64,000 bases of DNA from Brevundimonas vitisensis (GTDB taxonomy: Bacteria; Pseudomonadota; Alphaproteobacteria; Caulobacterales; Caulobacteraceae): positions 1,240,001 through 1,304,000 of the forward strand of contig NZ_CP067977.1 in NCBI RefSeq assembly GCF_016656965.1. The letters run 5' to 3'. Below, in pieces: positions 63,363-64,000 of this stretch. Positions within the stretch are counted from its first letter, which is position 1, and each line of letters opens with the position of its first letter. The position numbers and the translations under genes are program-made. The notes below the pieces were generated by a model, which was not told the DNA's origin, searched no databases, and saw nothing but the letters and a program-made list of their open reading frames with translations.

Positions 63363-64000
63363 ATGATCACCCTGGTCAATCCGACCCTGCCCTATGGCTT
63401 CGCCAAGCGTCACGGCGTGATCCTGCTGGATGCGGGGGACGTGGCGCTGATCGGGCTGCGCGAGGGGGCCGATCCCGCAGGGCTGATCGAAACGCGCCGG
63501 GCCCTGGGCCGCCCCATCCGCGTTCAGACCCTGACCCAGGCGGCGTTCGATCGCGAACTCTCGCAGGTCTATGCCGGGGACCACCTGAACGCGACCAACG
63601 GCGGCGAAGACCTGGACATGCCGTCGGGCCTGGACAGCCTGATCGACGACATCCCGGCGACGGCGGACCTGCTGGATACAGCCGACGACGCCCCCGTCAT
63701 CCGCCTGATCAATGGCGTGATCGCCGAGGCCGTGCGCGCCGGGGCCTCGGACATCCACCTGGAGCCGTTCGAACACGCCCTGGTCGTCCGGATGCGGATC
63801 GATGGCGTGCTGCGCGAAACCCTAAGCCTGAACCCCCGGATCACGCCGCTGCTGGTGTCGCGGGTCAAGGTGATGGCGCGGCTGGACATCGCCGAGAAAC
63901 GCATCCCTCAGGATGGGCGGATTCCCCTGGCCCTGGGCGGCAAGACGCTGGACGTGCGCGTTTCGACCCTGCCCTCGCGCGCGGGCGAGCGGGTTGTGCT
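63363..64000 (+). CDS. gspE: Type II secretion ATPase GspE (N-terminal part)
   Basis: The first 212 residues of GspE, cut by the window end. N1E region, then the N2E domain start (PVIRLINGVIAEAVRAGASDIHLEPFEHALVVRMRIDGVLRE, IAEKRIPQDGRI). The Walker A lies beyond base 64000. The ATG at 63363 is seven bases after gspD. Confidence 0.93.
   Translation, partial: MITLVNPTLPYGFAKRHGVILLDAGDVALIGLREGADPAGLIETRRALGRPIRVQTLTQAAFDRELSQVYAGDHLNATNGGEDLDMPSGLDSLIDDIPATADLLDTADDAPVIRLINGVIAEAVRAGASDIHLEPFEHALVVRMRIDGVLRETLSLNPRITPLLVSRVKVMARLDIAEKRIPQDGRIPLALGGKTLDVRVSTLPSRAGERVV

Overview
The window is high-GC DNA with the gene families and order of an alphaproteobacterium of the Caulobacterales, most likely Brevundimonas or a close relative. 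This rests on the dnaX-ybaB-recR triplet, the alphaproteobacterial cysG-DUF2849-cysI-cysH set, the TPP-riboswitch thiC, the GcrA-type motif in a phage gene and overall gene style. The genus is inferred; no rRNA gene is present.

Region 1 (1 to about 26.4 kb) is most of a Mu-like transposable prophage, lying with its early end at high coordinates and its late genes on the minus strand. From right to left: a divergent immunity switch (S24 repressor on plus, Ner-like regulator on minus), a ParB-like protein, the DDE transposase A and ATPase B, a middle block of small genes (DUF3164, a protein with a GcrA-type C-terminus, a DnaA domain IV-like protein, GemA), a Mor/C-family activator, the lysis cassette (M15 endolysin, holin-like protein, Rz/Rz1), a TraR-type zinc finger, gp25- to gp29-like packaging genes, an unexpected 1160-residue SGNH-hydrolase fibre-like protein, MuF, protease with nested scaffold, decoration protein, major head protein T and an HI1506-like protein. 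Tail genes lie beyond base 1. A perfect copy of the same 16-bp dyad lies the same distance (37 nt) upstream of the lysis operon and of the protease operon. These are strong candidates for the C-dependent Plys and PI promoters. Past the repressor are accessory genes: two membrane-anchored ORFs co-transcribed with the repressor, and a minus-strand group with an SRAP abasic-site protein. The left prophage end could not be placed exactly; 26.4-27.2 kb is gene-poor and carries phased repeats.

Region 2 (27.2-38.4 kb) is chromosomal: three tandem tail-collar (Mdp-type) genes, MgtC, YebC, a D-cysteine desulfhydrase/racemase/MFS/AraC operon, an alcohol dehydrogenase, a thioesterase and a TetR regulator.

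Region 3 (38.4-46 kb) holds a TPP riboswitch and thiC, then a small island. It carries a two-domain anti-phage dCTP deaminase (AvcD-type) and an overlapping unknown gene, bounded on one side by a degenerate 3' piece of thiC and on the other by a degenerate 3' piece of frnE. The intact thiC and frnE sit further out on each side. The island looks imported, with heterologous flanks.

Region 4 (46-64 kb) is housekeeping: DUF3597, dnaX-ybaB-recR, rmuC, a small membrane/XRE operon with TTGTCA operators, TraB/GumN, a terminator, tRNA-Gly(CCC), a LysR regulator divergent from a complete sulfate-assimilation operon (cysG, DUF2849, cysI, a DUF934-CysH fusion, cysK), and the start of a type II secretion operon (gspC, gspD, gspE truncated by the window end).
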